Assembly (NCBI GenBank): GCA_028023455.1
Contig: JAQFVV010000012.1
Span: 16,132,364 to 16,196,363, forward strand
Direction: 5' to 3'
Length of the DNA stretch: 64,000 nt
Source: Epiperipatus broadwayi
Taxonomy: Eukaryota; Onychophora; Udeonychophora; Euonychophora; Peripatidae
How positions within the stretch are numbered: the stretch's first letter is position 1; each line of letters starts with the position of its first letter. The position numbers were made by a program, and so were the translations under genes. Below the pieces are notes generated by a model. That model made no database searches, was not told the origin of the DNA, and worked only from the letters and a program-made list of their open reading frames with translations. Of the stretch, positions 36,735-47,945 are shown piece by piece.

Positions 36735-36828
36735 CTAAGATTATTTAAAGTAAATTGTAAATCAATCATGAATTTAAATAAAACACACAAACTATAAAAA
36801 TGAGGAAACAGTACATGTTCCAACTAAC

Positions 36829-36933
36829 TTTTTTTTGGCTGCTACGACTATGTTTCAATCGGATGCTCTTTTTTTTCGGTTCATCATCAGATTTTGTACC
36901 TTCACCAATCCAACTTGGTCTTCGTTCTCTAAG
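36829..36933 (-). CDS. CXXC1: CXXC1/CFP1 linker exon (lysine-rich)
   Basis: A 35-codon phase-0 exon reading LRERRPSWIGEGTKSDDE followed by PKKKSIRLKHSRSSQKK. The acceptor is CAAATAG and the donor GTTAGT. It resembles the basic, lysine/arginine-rich spacer that precedes the short cysteine motif in animal CFP1. A 94-bp intron separates it from the exon at 36556-36734. The 10.9-kb intron before it contains the composite Penelope-like insertion at 39108-43914. Confidence 0.8.
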
Positions 36934-36944
36934 CTATTTGTTTT

Positions 36945-39107
36945 GCAAAAATTATGCATATATCAATATATATATATTAAAAATCAACCTTAATTTTAAT
37001 ATGATTACATGATAAAAAAACATGCATCCAAGATAAATAGTTTAAAAAAGAATTGTATTCAATTCATGGAGTTACTAGCATAATTATAAGTCTGAAATTT
37101 TTTTCAATTAGATATGTCCTTTGCTGTGATAATAAATAAAATAATATTCAGTAAAGATTTAATGCATAAAGTTTCATAACATTAATAAATCTGTAAATTA
37201 TTAAAAATAATTTAAATTACATGAAGCAGAAATTAGATAAAAAAAATTTCATATTATTGGTTGGCTTACATTTAAAAAATACAAATATTTTCTAAACAAA
37301 CAGATATAAATTACAAGATAATATTTCTTATAAGACTTTATGCCTTCCCATTTGATTATAAAGATTTATAAAATATCATTGCATATAATTAGTTACTATT
37401 AAAAATCTACTTCAGAACTTGAGTTATATTTTATAGTTTGAATAGATTCTTTTTCTGAGAAAAGTATCAATAAATGGCAACATTAACTAAAGTAGAAAAC
37501 ATTAACATGGAAGCAAAAAAGAGCCCCATTGATGTAAAGATTTGGAGCTTGAAAATTTAAAGCTATGTTAGATAAAACTTCATATAATAAAAGTAGCACT
37601 TTAATTATCTATGTTGATAAAATAAATAATAAAAGTAGCATTTTAATTATCTATGTTGATAAAATAAATTTATAAAGATAAAGTTTAAATGCTCAGGATT
37701 ATTTTGAAAGAGACAAAATTATTAACGTTTAAATAATACATCAATCTAATCACTAAAAGAGAAATTAAATGACATTAAAAATTAAGAGTTGTTTTTCGGC
37801 AAAGTTAAAATAATTAGAAGGGATTCAAGCTCCATACAGCTATCCCTTCTAAGTTCAGTATAGACAATATACTTGTATTTAAATATTATAATTTTAAAAT
37901 AATGTATATATTTGAAAATATTATATTATTTTTAAATAGAGTCATCATATGTCTAACATCTCATGAGCTATGGTAAAACAACATTTACCAATCCTATTAT
38001 CTGGTGATTTGACTATGGGTCTACAAAATTAAAAATTTTTTTCAACAGACATCATAGTCAGCACATAATTAATCCAGCAAGCCATCCAATATCTGTTAAT
38101 ATATTAATAGTTATCTAGTTTGCTAAAGAAAAAACAAAGTTGATAAACACTCAAACTTTCATCGCTTGACAATTCTGGTGAGAACTATCGTCTTCATTTT
38201 TACTATAAAGAGGTCTTGGAGAGACCTTTGAATTGCAGTGGGCTTTTTGAAGGTTGTTTTACAATCACTGGAAAATTGAAATTTTTGAAATATAACTAAA
38301 GTTATTGATGATATTGATTTAAATTATCTTTTATAAATTTAGTTGTGTCCATTTTGATTAGAATTAACTTCCTTTATATAACTATAACTTCTTTTTTTTA
38401 GAAATCAAAAATATCATTAAATAAAATAAATAAAGGACATTAATTTTTTATCATTATTTTTCAAATCTATTAATAGTCGGTCATTTTCTGCAAAAGTGTT
38501 GCTGATAATTGAAGACGGGTATCTTAGATTTTTAAAATGACTAATATTTGCAGCAGATATTCTTATGTAAAATGTTCAAAGTGAAAATATAACAATATTT
38601 TCTTGAAATGACTGAATTGTACAATAATGATTCAAAAATATAGATAGGTAAGGCAAATTCATTTATCCAATCTTTTTTGAGAACCAAGTCTAAAATCATT
38701 TTTATGATTAATATCATTTGTGTCCGGACTTTTTAAAAAAAAATCCTTATTTTCTTCGATATTAAGCTGGAAGGACTAAGCCATTATTAATTTAACATTT
38801 ATCTCTAGCAATAGTATTTTCACTATTCAAGAATCAAAAATTGTTATATCTATGGAAAAATTTTAATTTTTCATCAGATTTTACTGCTACATCTTTTAAT
38901 TCACAAAATTTTGTCATACTTTATGAGAATATTCATAATATATAACTGCTTAAGAACTACATTTGTAAATTATAAGAAAGCTTCTGAAAAATATGTTTAT
39001 TAAAAAATTGAGAAAAATGTTGTTTTATATACTATATATTTTTCTTTTTAAAATTTAACAATCATTGTCTATAAAATCACTTTTCAAAAAAAAAAAAAAA
39101 ATGTAAG
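36945..39107. other. Intron sequence with a short tandem duplication
   Basis: A direct duplication of 'aaaagtagca.tttaattatctatgttgataaaataa' lies at about 37589-37625 and 37630-37670. Otherwise the region is AT-rich and unremarkable. Confidence 0.5.
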
Positions 39108-39122
39108 GGAAAAATGAGCTAT

Positions 39123-39935
39123 TTGTAAAAATTTAACTTTATTTAAATATCCCAAATACATTCAACTATTAGTAATAGCATATTAAACAGGTTAGTGTAT
39201 GCATCACGTTTTGAAAGGTATTATTCTCCCCTCTTCTTCAGGTGTTGCTGGCTTGACCAGTGACAATACTAGCATGGGATTCGAACCTGGACACTTAGAT
39301 TCTTGAATATTGAATTTTAAGGTAATGCTCTAACAAAATGAGCCACACTGCCAAAGGCAACAATCTGTAGAAATTTCGTATACTTATTTATGAGATTTCT
39401 CCTGATTTCTCCAATTTTTCCTGAGAGCAAAGTTGATTAGTGGTTTATATACATTAGGTTGACTTATATGATTTTTTGCCATTGTCATGTGAGCAACTTC
39501 TTTAAATTTTCTTCCTTGTATATTCTCTATTCAATATTTTTGTATTTTTCCAATTGAACATATGTTCATTGGCATACATGATCTGCCACATCTGTTTTCT
39601 CTCTTCTAATCATCAGTTTATGTTCTTGCATGCATTTTTCAATGGGATGACTGATCTCACCAATATACATTCTTCCACATTCACATGGTATTTCATAGAT
39701 GCAGTTTCTTCTTTTCAGCATTTCTAGTGTGGGTTTTGTAGATGTTAGAATTCCTCGTAGTGGTATGGCTCTGGAAAGCTGTTGTTATACTGATTACAGA
39801 TTTTTCTTCATTTGTCTGCTATTTTTGAAATGTAAGGGTGCACTACAGTACCGATAATTGTCTTTTCAATTGATGGTTCTTTTTGGTGTCTATTTAACGT
39901 TTTCTTAATAACAGCTGAAGGATAACTATATCCAT
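39123..39935 (-). mobile_element. PLE family 1, inverted 3' piece
   Basis: Minus-strand translation gives SYPSAVIKKTLNRHQKEPSI, IGTVVHPYISKIADK and a GIY-YIG-like stretch CIYEIPCECGRMYIG followed by SHPIEKCMQEHKLMIRREKT and ADHVC. In Penelope-like proteins this is the GIY-YIG endonuclease following the reverse transcriptase. The tRNA-like module and 3' tail follow down to 39123. Stops are present. Confidence 0.8.
39275..39347 (-). ncRNA. tRNA-like module in the PLE 3' tail, inverted copy
   Basis: The minus strand reads GTGGCTCATTTTGTTAGAGC (A box, D arm GCTC/GAGC paired), an extended hairpin CTTAAAATTC...GAATCTAAG in the anticodon-arm position, and GGTTCGAATCC, a perfect B box. The T stem and acceptor stem are degenerate, so it is tRNA-derived rather than a tRNA gene. 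Confidence 0.65.
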
Positions 39936-41195
39936 CTAAACTTTGGCTTCGCTAAGTGGATGATACATTTGTTGTATGGCCACATGGTGAAGCACTGCTA
40001 CAAACTTTCTCGAAACACATCAACAACATATCACCTTCAATCAAATTCACAATAGAATCAGAACAAGAACAAAAATTGGCATTCGTAGATGATCTTGTGA
40101 TAAGATTCCCTGATGGCAAAATCAAAACTACATTTTACCGAAAACCTACACATACAGGAAAATATATAGCCTATACATCCAATCACACCAGAAATGCAAA
40201 ACATGGAGTTACATTATCACTACAGAACAGAGCTAAAGAAGTTTGTTCAGAAACCAGCGATTTGGAAAAAGATCTATACAGAACAAACTCTTATGAAAGA
40301 TGAAACCAGCGATTTGAAAAAAGATCTATACAGAATAAACTCTTATGAAAGATGATTATCCATCAGCTATTGTTAAGAAAATGTTAAATAGACAACAAAA
40401 GGATCCATCAAGAGAAAAGTCAACTATCAGTACTGTGTACCCATACATTCCAAAAATAGCAGACAAATTAAGAAAAATCTGCAATCAGTAAAACATCAGA
40501 ACAGCTTTCCACAGCCATACCACATTATGAGGAATTCTAACATCTACAAAGCCTAAACTTAAAATCCTGAAAAGAAAAAACTGCATCTATGAAATACTGG
40601 GCGAATGTGAAAGAACGTGGTAAGACCAGTCATCCCATTGAAAAACACTTGCAAGAATATAAACTGATGATTAAAAGAGAGAAAACAGATAGTTCTAAGG
40701 TAGCAGATCATGTATGTGCCAATGAACTTATGTTCCTATTGGGAAAATACAAAAATATAGGGTAGAGAAGAAAAGATATAAAAAAAAAATTTTAAAGAAG
40801 CTGCTCACATGACAATGACAAAAATCCTATAAGCCAACCTAGTGTGACTATACATAATGTATGGAAACCACTAATCAACGTTGCTCTTAGGAAAAAGTGG
40901 AGAAATCAGGAGAAACCTCATAGATAAGTATATGAAAATTTCTAGACTGTTGTCTTTGGCAGAATGGCTGTTAGTTAGAGCGTTATCTTAAAATTAAATA
41001 CTCAAGAATCTAAGGGTCCAGGTTTGAATTCCATGCTAGTACTGTCACTGGTCAGTCCAGAAACACCTGAAGAAGAGGGGAGAATAATACCTCTTGAAAT
41101 GTTGTGCATATACTAACCTGTTGGATATGTTATTCTAACAGCTGAATGTATTAGTAATATTTAAATAAAGTTAAATTTTTCTAAAACATTCAATA
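39936..41195 (+). pseudogene. PLE family 1, truncated forward copy (RT palm to GIY-YIG)
   Basis: The reading starts PSKLWLR, a stop in place of the expected Tyr, then VDDTFVVWPHGEALLQTFSK, which is the catalytic YVDD box region. SPSIKFTIESEQEQKLAFVD, FPDGKIKTTFYRKPTHTGKY and NHTRNAKHGVTLSLQNRAKE follow: the thumb part typical of Penelope-like reverse transcriptases. A short internal duplication (GAAACCAGCGATTTG.AAAAAGATCT at 40247 and 40301) and stops break the frame. The tail has a tRNA-like module at 40962-41035. Confidence 0.8.
40962..41035 (+). ncRNA. tRNA-like module in the PLE 3' tail, middle copy
   Basis: GAATGGCTGTTAGTTAGAGC...CTTAAAATT...GAATCTAAG...GGTTTGAATTCC. Both internal box positions are recognisable but each carries changes compared with the inverted copy. 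Confidence 0.55.
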
Positions 41196-43593
41196 CGCAT
41201 ATTAGATGATGGAAATAGTCCAATATAAAAATACATCTAGAATACCATCATCACAAACCTTCAAGAAAACACTAAGTATTTGGTATGGACCCGATACTAT
41301 ATCAAACTTTAGACATTATGAAAAATTATGTCTAAAGCGGGCCAAAGTAGAAAATGATTTAACTTTCTTATGTAAATCTGAAGGAAAAGGGATAATTCCT
41401 TAAGGTTTGCAATTAAAACCTCCAATTCATTCTCAGAGAGCAAGTGAAATTCTGCTAAGAGAAAGAATAAATGCTCAAAGGTTTTCTAAGTATCAAACAA
41501 TGCATTCCATTAATAATGTAGAATGTTTTCTAAAAAATAAACTTACTGATGAAGACTACATGAGAGTTTCTCAAGCAGTAAGAAAATCATATTTTATATT
41601 ACATGGAAAAATAAAAGAATGCCAAAAGAAGAAACTTGCTAACCTACATGGGCAAATCAAAAATCATAATGTGCCAAGCAATGTACCAACTTCATCTGTT
41701 AAAAATCTCAGTTCTAAACATCTAACAGATACTGAAATATCTGTTCTTGAAAGATGATTAAATTTAGCCATAACACCGTCTAATATCCCTTTGTTAGATA
41801 TAATGGCAGCAACCGAGGAAGTAACTTAAAAATTGCCTTTAGAAAAAGCAGCAAAATTATGCTGGAGAATAAAAAGAACACTTGACAAGCAACAAAAATT
41901 GAAGTCAAACATATCCTATGGTGAGAGGAAAGCAATTAAATCTCACAAAGTAGATAAACCTATAATTATTCTCCCTGCTGACAAAGGCAATGCAACAGTT
42001 GTAATGAATACAATTGATTATGACAGCAAAATACAAGAACTCACAACAGGCCAATATAGAAAAGTGGCAAAATCCAATACTGAGTACAGAAACAAAGTTA
42101 CAAGCATTACTCAGAAAGCATTGCAAATACTTCACTGATTCAGAAAAAAGTAAAACATCATATTTCAGAAAAATTCCAAATCTTTATGGTCTACTTAAAA
42201 TCCATAAGAATGATGTTCCATTAAGACCTATTGTTAGTTCTACAGATTCACCATGCCAAAATTTGGCAAGATTTCTTCTCAAAGTTCTATGTCCTTTGGC
42301 ATATAAGACCCAGTCCTTTGTCAGAGACTCTGGACACTTGTCCAATCAAGAACATGAAAATTTAAAGAATTGACTTACTGATAAGCTTTGATGTGGAAAG
42401 TTTATTCACAAATGTACCATGTTAAGAAAGCATTGTCTATTGTAAGGAAAAGATTAAATGGTGATAATAGTTTACAAACCAGAACAGCTCTTCTTATTGA
42501 TAGTATAATGGAACTATTAACATTCTGCATAAAAACAACCTACTTTCAATATAACCAAGAATTCTTCCAACAAAATCAAAGAATGGCTATCGGCTCATCA
42601 TTGTCTCCCCTAATTAGCAATATTTACATGGAAGAACTTGAAACCTTAGCCATAAAAACTACTCCATATCCACCTAAGGTTTGACTTCATGGAAACACAT
42701 GAACAACATATCCCCTTCGATTAAATTCATAATAGAATCGGAACAAGAACAAAAATTGGCCTTCTTAGCTGTTCTTGTGATGAGACTCACTTATGGCAAA
42801 ATCAAAACTACAGTTTATCAAAAACCTACACATACAGGAAAATACCTAGCCTATACATCCAATTACACCAGAAACACAAAACATGGAGTTATACTATCAC
42901 TATGGAACAAAGCAAAAGAAGTTTGTTCAGAAACCAACGATTTGGAAAAAGAAAACATCTATATAGAACAAACTCTTATGAAAAATGGTTATCCATCAGC
43001 TGCTATTAAGAAAATGTTAAATAGACAACAAAAAGAACCATTAAGAGAAAAGACAATTATTGGTACTGTAGTATACCCATACATTCCAAAAATAGCAGAC
43101 AAATTAAGGAAAATCTGCAATCAGTATAACACTTTTCAAAGCCATACCACACTATGAGGAATTCTAATATCTACAAAGCCTAAACTTGAAACGCTGAAAA
43201 GAAAAAACTCCATCTATGAAATATCATGTGAATGTGGAATAATGTATTGGTGAGCCCAGTCATACCATTGAAAAATGCTTAAAGAACACAAACTGATGAT
43301 TAGAACAGAGAAAACAGATGTGTCTAAGGTAGTAGATCATGTATGTGCCAATGAACATATATTCCAATTGGAAAAAATACAAAAATATTGGATAGAGAAG
43401 AAAAGGTACAAAGAAGAAAATTTAAAGAAGCTGCTCACATGACAATGGCAAAAAATCCCATAAGCTAACCTAGTGTGACTATATATAATGTATGGAAACT
43501 ACTAATTAACTTGACTCTTAAGAAAAAGTGGAGAAATCAGGAGGATCCTCATAGATAAGTATATGAAATTTCTACAGACTGTTGCCTTTCACA

Positions 43594-43668
43594 CGATGGC
43601 TCAGTTGGTTAGAGTGTTATCTTAAAATTCAATACTCAAGAATCTAAGAGTCTAGGTACGAATCCCAT
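43594..43668 (+). ncRNA. tRNA-like module in the PLE 3' tail, last copy
   Basis: CGATGGCTCAGTTGGTTAGAG matches the polymerase III A box and tRNA D arm closely. CTTAAAATTC...GAATCTAAG hairpin and GGTACGAATCC, a near-perfect B box, follow. It lies about 30 bp upstream of a hammerhead-like stretch at 43701-43734. Confidence 0.6.
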
Positions 43669-43700
43669 GCCAATACCGTCACTGGTCAGGCCAGCAATAC

Positions 43701-43734
43701 CTGAAGAAGAGAGGAGAATAATACCTCTCGAAAC
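43701..43734 (+). ncRNA. Hammerhead-like motif in PLE family 1 (degenerate)
   Basis: CTGAAGA, one extra A, a perfect six-pair stem GAGAGG/CCTCTC around AGAATAATA, then GAAAC. This equals a hammerhead core plus stem II, and related motifs are found at 41070 and in the inverted copy near 39230. A GTC triplet lies upstream (43678-43680), which would suit a type III arrangement, but stem I does not close properly. PLEs are known to carry hammerhead ribozymes; this one may be decayed. Confidence 0.45.
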
Positions 43735-44439
43735 ATTATGCATATACTAACCTGTTTAATGTGCTATTACTAGCAGTTGAATGAATTTGGAATACTTAAA
43801 TAAAGTTAAATTTTTCTAAAGACATTCAATACACATATTAGATGATAGAAGTAGTTTAATATAAAAATACAACTAGAACATCATCATCACAAACCTTCAG
43901 GAAAAATGAGCTATAGCTGTATATATTTTTATGTCCGTATACAATATAAAAATATTCCAAATTTGTGATTAAAAATATGAAGTATTTTTTATTGCCTCAT
44001 TAGAGATTACAATGTTATTATATTGTGAGATTCTAACAATGGATTTGGGTTTGATGATAGAGAACATAGAGCAGTGATAATATTATAGATAATATTTCCA
44101 GGAAATAAATTTTATTTATTTCTTAATTTTTATTATGAAATATTGATACTTTTATTTTGATTAAAATTCAATAAATCTTAATTTATTGAAAAACATAATT
44201 ACTTACAGAGGGAATATGCCTCTCATGATTTTGAGCTAAACAATGTGTATTTTTTTTTTTTTTTTTGCCTTTAATAAATAAACATGATAGCAAATTATAT
44301 ATTTGCTTACACAAATGAAAAGTAAACGAAGAAATTGACATAAGTTTGTTATCTTTATGGTGCTAGCTAACAATTGAAGCTAATTCATCAAATTATTAGT
44401 CTTTTTCATCTTTATAGGTCATAGTGTGAATATAAGATC

Positions 44440-45160
44440 ACAGAAGAAAATTCTTTTTTTCTTCATAAATCTCTATCACATAACAATAGCTCATCCAAAT
44501 CTAGTTTCTTCAAGTTAGCAGTTTCTCTGTAAATAGTGATCACTTATGCACACAATCAATCTTGATTCATAAATATTTTTTGTGTAAGTTTTCCGTCTTA
44601 GCTTTCTCAACACTATCTTAGTACATATTCAATCTGATTTCATCAGGCCACATATCCTATGAATCTTTAGTAAACCGTTTCTTTTCAACACTTTGATCTT
44701 CCAATTGTTTCCAGGCTATGTAATAATCCTTTGTGTAAAACAAACCTTTAAAATTTGATGATTCTCTATTATCACGAAATACTCTATTGGTGGATAAAGA
44801 TATCTTTTTCCATAAATCTCTATCATATAACAATAGCTCATCCAAATCTAGTTTCTTCAAATCTGTAATTCCTCAACAAAAAGCGATCACTTATTCATAC
44901 AATCCTTCTCATCATCCAAAATAACCAATCATGATTCACAAATCTTTTTTGCGTAACAAGTATCACTTTTAGTTTTCTCAATACTATCTTATTATATACA
45001 TAATGCAATTTCATCACACCACATAATCTTTAGCAAACAGTTCTTTTTCACATTTTAATCTTCAAATTGTTCTTAAGCTATGTATTAATCCCATTTGTAG
45101 AACACTTAGATAAATCAGACCTTTACCATTTGATGACATTCTGTTATCACATGATCCAAT
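44440..45160 (-). pseudogene. Tandemly repeated decayed coding fragment, family unknown
   Basis: The minus-strand frame 44860-44657 reads KKLDLDELLLYDRDLWKKIS, then NRVFRDNRESSNFKGLFYTK and AWKQLEDQSVEKKRF. Flanking pieces repeat the same order: AATAGCTCATCCAAATCTAGTTTCTTCAA at 44486 and 44830, and a CACATA..CTTTAG.AAAC.GTT block at 44648 and 45020, giving a period of about 350 bp. Related peptide pieces (WPDEIRLNMY, CDEIAL) recur in the copies. I do not recognise the protein. Confidence 0.4.
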
Positions 45161-45850
45161 CCAATTATATTTAATTTATCATTCCAACAGCTCTGCTACT
45201 GTTTTATATTGTACCAGTTCAGACTGGATTTAAAATCAAGTAGTCTGACCAAACAAGCTTTCTGGTCATGCTATAAAATAGATATATGAAATAAAGGACA
45301 AGTAATGGAGATAATTTCTAAAAGTTTAACGAGATAAATGCATTTAGTTAGCATATTAATTGGTGATCCCATTGCACTTAATATGAGTTTATGAAAGCTG
45401 ATTTTAGGGAAAAGACAAAATTATATAAATAATATTTCTTTTAAAGAAATTGGATGAAGAATATAATGATCTCTTCAAAAAAATTGTGTTATTAAAAGAG
45501 TTAAAGTTATAGACAAATGTATCCAAGTTGGAATTCATTTTTTTTGTAATGTTGCAAATCTATTTCTTCCTTTCTTTTCGGTAAAGTACCTATATTTTTT
45601 TTTAAAGAAAAGAAAATAAATAAAAAGAGAATTAATTACTTTAATTCTTGGACTTTGCTGAGAAAAAAATATATAATTTATTTAATTAAATAATAAGAAT
45701 TTATTGCTAATCTAGTCTAATCAAGAATTTATTTCTTATTGAATATAGTTATAAAGATAAAAGAGAAAGTTAAATTTGGAAAAAATACTACTAAGAATGA
45801 ATGTAATTAGAAAAAAGTAAAGAAAACGAAATGATATTTTGAGTATTAAA

Positions 45851-45946
45851 AAAAAAAATTGTAATTAGTTAAAACTAATTAGTTGATGTCAATGAATAAA
45901 AAAAAAAATTGTAATTAGTTAAAACTAATTAGTTGATGTCAATGAA
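45851..45946. repeat. Exact 50-bp tandem duplication with inner palindrome
   Basis: A run of A, TTGTAATTAGTTAAAACTAA, TTAGTTGATGTCAATGAA is present twice with a 50-bp period and no mismatch. Each unit contains AATTAGTT AA AACTAATT, a perfect palindrome. The identity shows a recent duplication. Confidence 0.9.
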
Positions 45947-45999
45947 GGTACCCAGATTGTTGAGTTTGATGAAGGATAGTGGTAGTAAATAAATGAGGT

Positions 46000-47800
46000 G
46001 ACAAATATCAGTGAGAAATTTCTTTTTTCTAGTTAAATAGAGTTGTAACATCAACTCAGACAAGGTGAGCTTGATAAGAACTGACTTGTAACTCATATCA
46101 ACAAGTTATGAAATTTTGCTAATGGATTCTAGAAAGTGAAGCTGGTCAGCTAACTCATGAACTATTGATTAACTAACATGAAAAAACAGACTATATCTGA
46201 AAGACTTACTCTGCTGGAGTAAAACCCCTTTATTAGTATACTAGTCATTAAAACTTGTTACTATGTAGTCTCCTGCCAATGCCAATTTTAGTAATGTGTT
46301 GTTCCTGCCTGCACCAACAGCTGACGAAAATAAAAACAAGCAGTGCCTGTCATCTTTCACCTAATTTTGTAAACATATCCATGATGAATGCACAATCTGT
46401 CAAACCATCGTTCCCCTGTTATTAATGGAGAAGAGCTCAAGAAAGTACACCAGATGAAGCATTGAACTTTACCAATAGTGACTGTCTTGCAAATCAGTTA
46501 GCCAAAAAGGATTCAAATCTATTTTTAATCAACTAAGGATAAATCAGAATTTTGAAAGTCTCGATAATATTTATTTTATTTAGAGTGAAAGGCCTTCAAA
46601 AGAAAAAAAAATTATAATAGAAAATTAAAATAGATTGTAATTTTTCTCTGCTTTATATTTAAAACTAGTACCAAACATATTTTAGATATTTCTCTGATTT
46701 ACATTTAACTGTTATGATAACATATATATTTATAGGTATTTTATTGATTTATTTTTTTTTGCCAATCTTTATTATTATTATTATTATTAGGTTTAGAAAT
46801 TGATAATTGTGCTGTGGCAGAATCTGTATTTCATGTAAGCATATCAGACCTCATGGATTAAATTCAGTGCAGTTATATCACTTTTCTTTGATATGAATAC
46901 GTCCTCTTCTGAATATATATATTTATATGAGTGATTTATATAGAAATATGTCATGAATTGTAAATACTGTTAATCCTGTAAAAATTTCATTTATTTTTTT
47001 ATTATTTATAAGCCTAGTTGTCTGTTTTCTTTCTCTCATTCCAAACTTATTTAGATATAATTTATTATACACTAGTTGATCAGGGAATTATATTGGCTTC
47101 AAAATTATTGCCAGAGGAATTACAAAGAGCATTCATTCAACATGAAAATGGCACACAGGAAGAATTGTCCAATAAAAATGCTTTTGGTTGTGAGAACTAA
47201 TTGCTTTACCTTTTTAATACCACTGCCATAAATGATGGCTAGGAAATATAACTGACTTGGAGTTAGATTACCATCATCCAGTGTGATACGATAAAATAAG
47301 CCAAATAATTTGTGATAGGTATATATTTAATATACTTATGACCAGGCAATGAAAAATTTATACTTATTGGGCTACAAAATTTTGATGATGTGCATACACA
47401 CAAGTCCTGGTCCGGTTTAATCTTGACAACCCAAGTAAAACATTTACGTGAGGTGCTCGATCCGGTATCTATATTTTAGTGCCTCAAAGTGTGTGGTTGG
47501 AGATATTTATAAAGGAATCCAGAATAATATTGTTGACTCAAATATTCAAGTTTTCTTATCACCTTGATTTCTCACCCTATAAAAAAAATTTGCTGCAGAA
47601 TCTTATTCTCCATGTTTTTCTTCATCAAACTCTCACCCCTTATGAAACTCAGTTTAGAGTTTTATATCTTGTGACTAAATAATATTTAATACAATGTTTA
47701 AAAAATACAATTCTGAGCTTTCACTACCTGTTTAAATTTCTCATTTTTGTAAAAATATAATTCATATATAATATATATATTCAAATGTAATTTGATATAA
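46000..47800. other. Intron sequence, no convincing gene
   Basis: Two plus-strand open frames (47018-47200 and 47479-47682) have no recognised motif and no clear splice context. The 47380-47500 part is somewhat GC-richer. Confidence 0.4.
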
Positions 47801-47816
47801 ACACTTTTTAAATTAC

Positions 47817-47945
47817 TTTATTTGATTCAATTTTTAGAACAGTTTGCCTTGCATTATCATTATCTTGATTAGGAGTTTCAGAATCTGATGAAAGCTTGGT
47901 TACACGCTTATGCCGAGGTTTCCAACCTTTGCCGAGTACTAATCC
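47817..47945 (-). CDS. CXXC1: CXXC1/CFP1 linker exon (basic, low conservation)
   Basis: A 43-codon phase-0 segment starting GLVLGKGWKPRHKRVTKLSS and continuing into an acidic and asparagine-rich stretch (SDSETPNQDNDNARQ). It has a good acceptor (ATTTCAG) and a GTAATT donor directly before an in-frame stop, and it joins the neighbouring exons without a frame change. In CFP1 the region between the CXXC domain and the SET1-binding part is poorly conserved, basic and disordered, which fits. The assignment rests on position, phase and splice sites rather than on a diagnostic motif. The donor could lie slightly elsewhere. Confidence 0.75.

Larger units (their letters stand above)
41196..43842 (+). 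pseudogene. PLE family 1, long forward copy, reverse transcriptase broken
   Basis: Domains in order: an N-terminal region (41206-41757), ADKGNATVVMNTIDYDSKIQ (41980), IPNLYGLLKIHKNDVPLRPI (42175), motif A SFDVESLFTNVP followed by a stop (42385), motif B RMAIGSSLSPLISNIYMEEL (42580), thumb FIIESEQEQKLAF and QKPTHTGKYLAYTSNYTRN, then SIYEISCECGIMYW of the GIY-YIG domain (43205) and a tail. Comparison with the truncated copy shows that about 60 bp containing the YVDD box are missing near 42680. With that deletion and several frameshifts it cannot make an active enzyme. The motif order identifies a Penelope-like element. Confidence 0.85.
39108..43914 (+). mobile_element. Composite Penelope-like insertion with 15-bp target duplication
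   Basis: GGAAAAATGAGCTAT occurs at 39108-39122 and again at 43900-43914, directly outside the element. Between them are an inverted 3' piece (39123-39935), a 5'-truncated forward copy that starts just before the reverse transcriptase YVDD box (39936 to about 41195), a long forward copy (about 41196-43842) and about 57 bp of the start of a further unit. The layout equals the inverted-plus-tandem architecture known for Penelope. All copies have stops or frameshifts. Confidence 0.88.

Noticed and set aside
41905-42135. Minus-strand frame at 41905-42135 and at 60138-60359
   Set aside because: Both are shadows of the PLE coding strand.
43594-43668. A functional tRNA gene
   Set aside because: The D arm and both internal boxes fit, but the acceptor stem and T stem do not pair and the anticodon arm is replaced by a longer hairpin; it is part of the PLE tail.
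39108-43914. LTR retrotransposon reading of the repeated ends
   Set aside because: No protease, integrase or RNase H is present, and the YVDD and GIY-YIG order with tandem and inverted units is that of a Penelope-like element.
47018-47682. Two plus-strand open frames
   Set aside because: Short, no recognised motif, no splice context; could be chance in AT-rich DNA.
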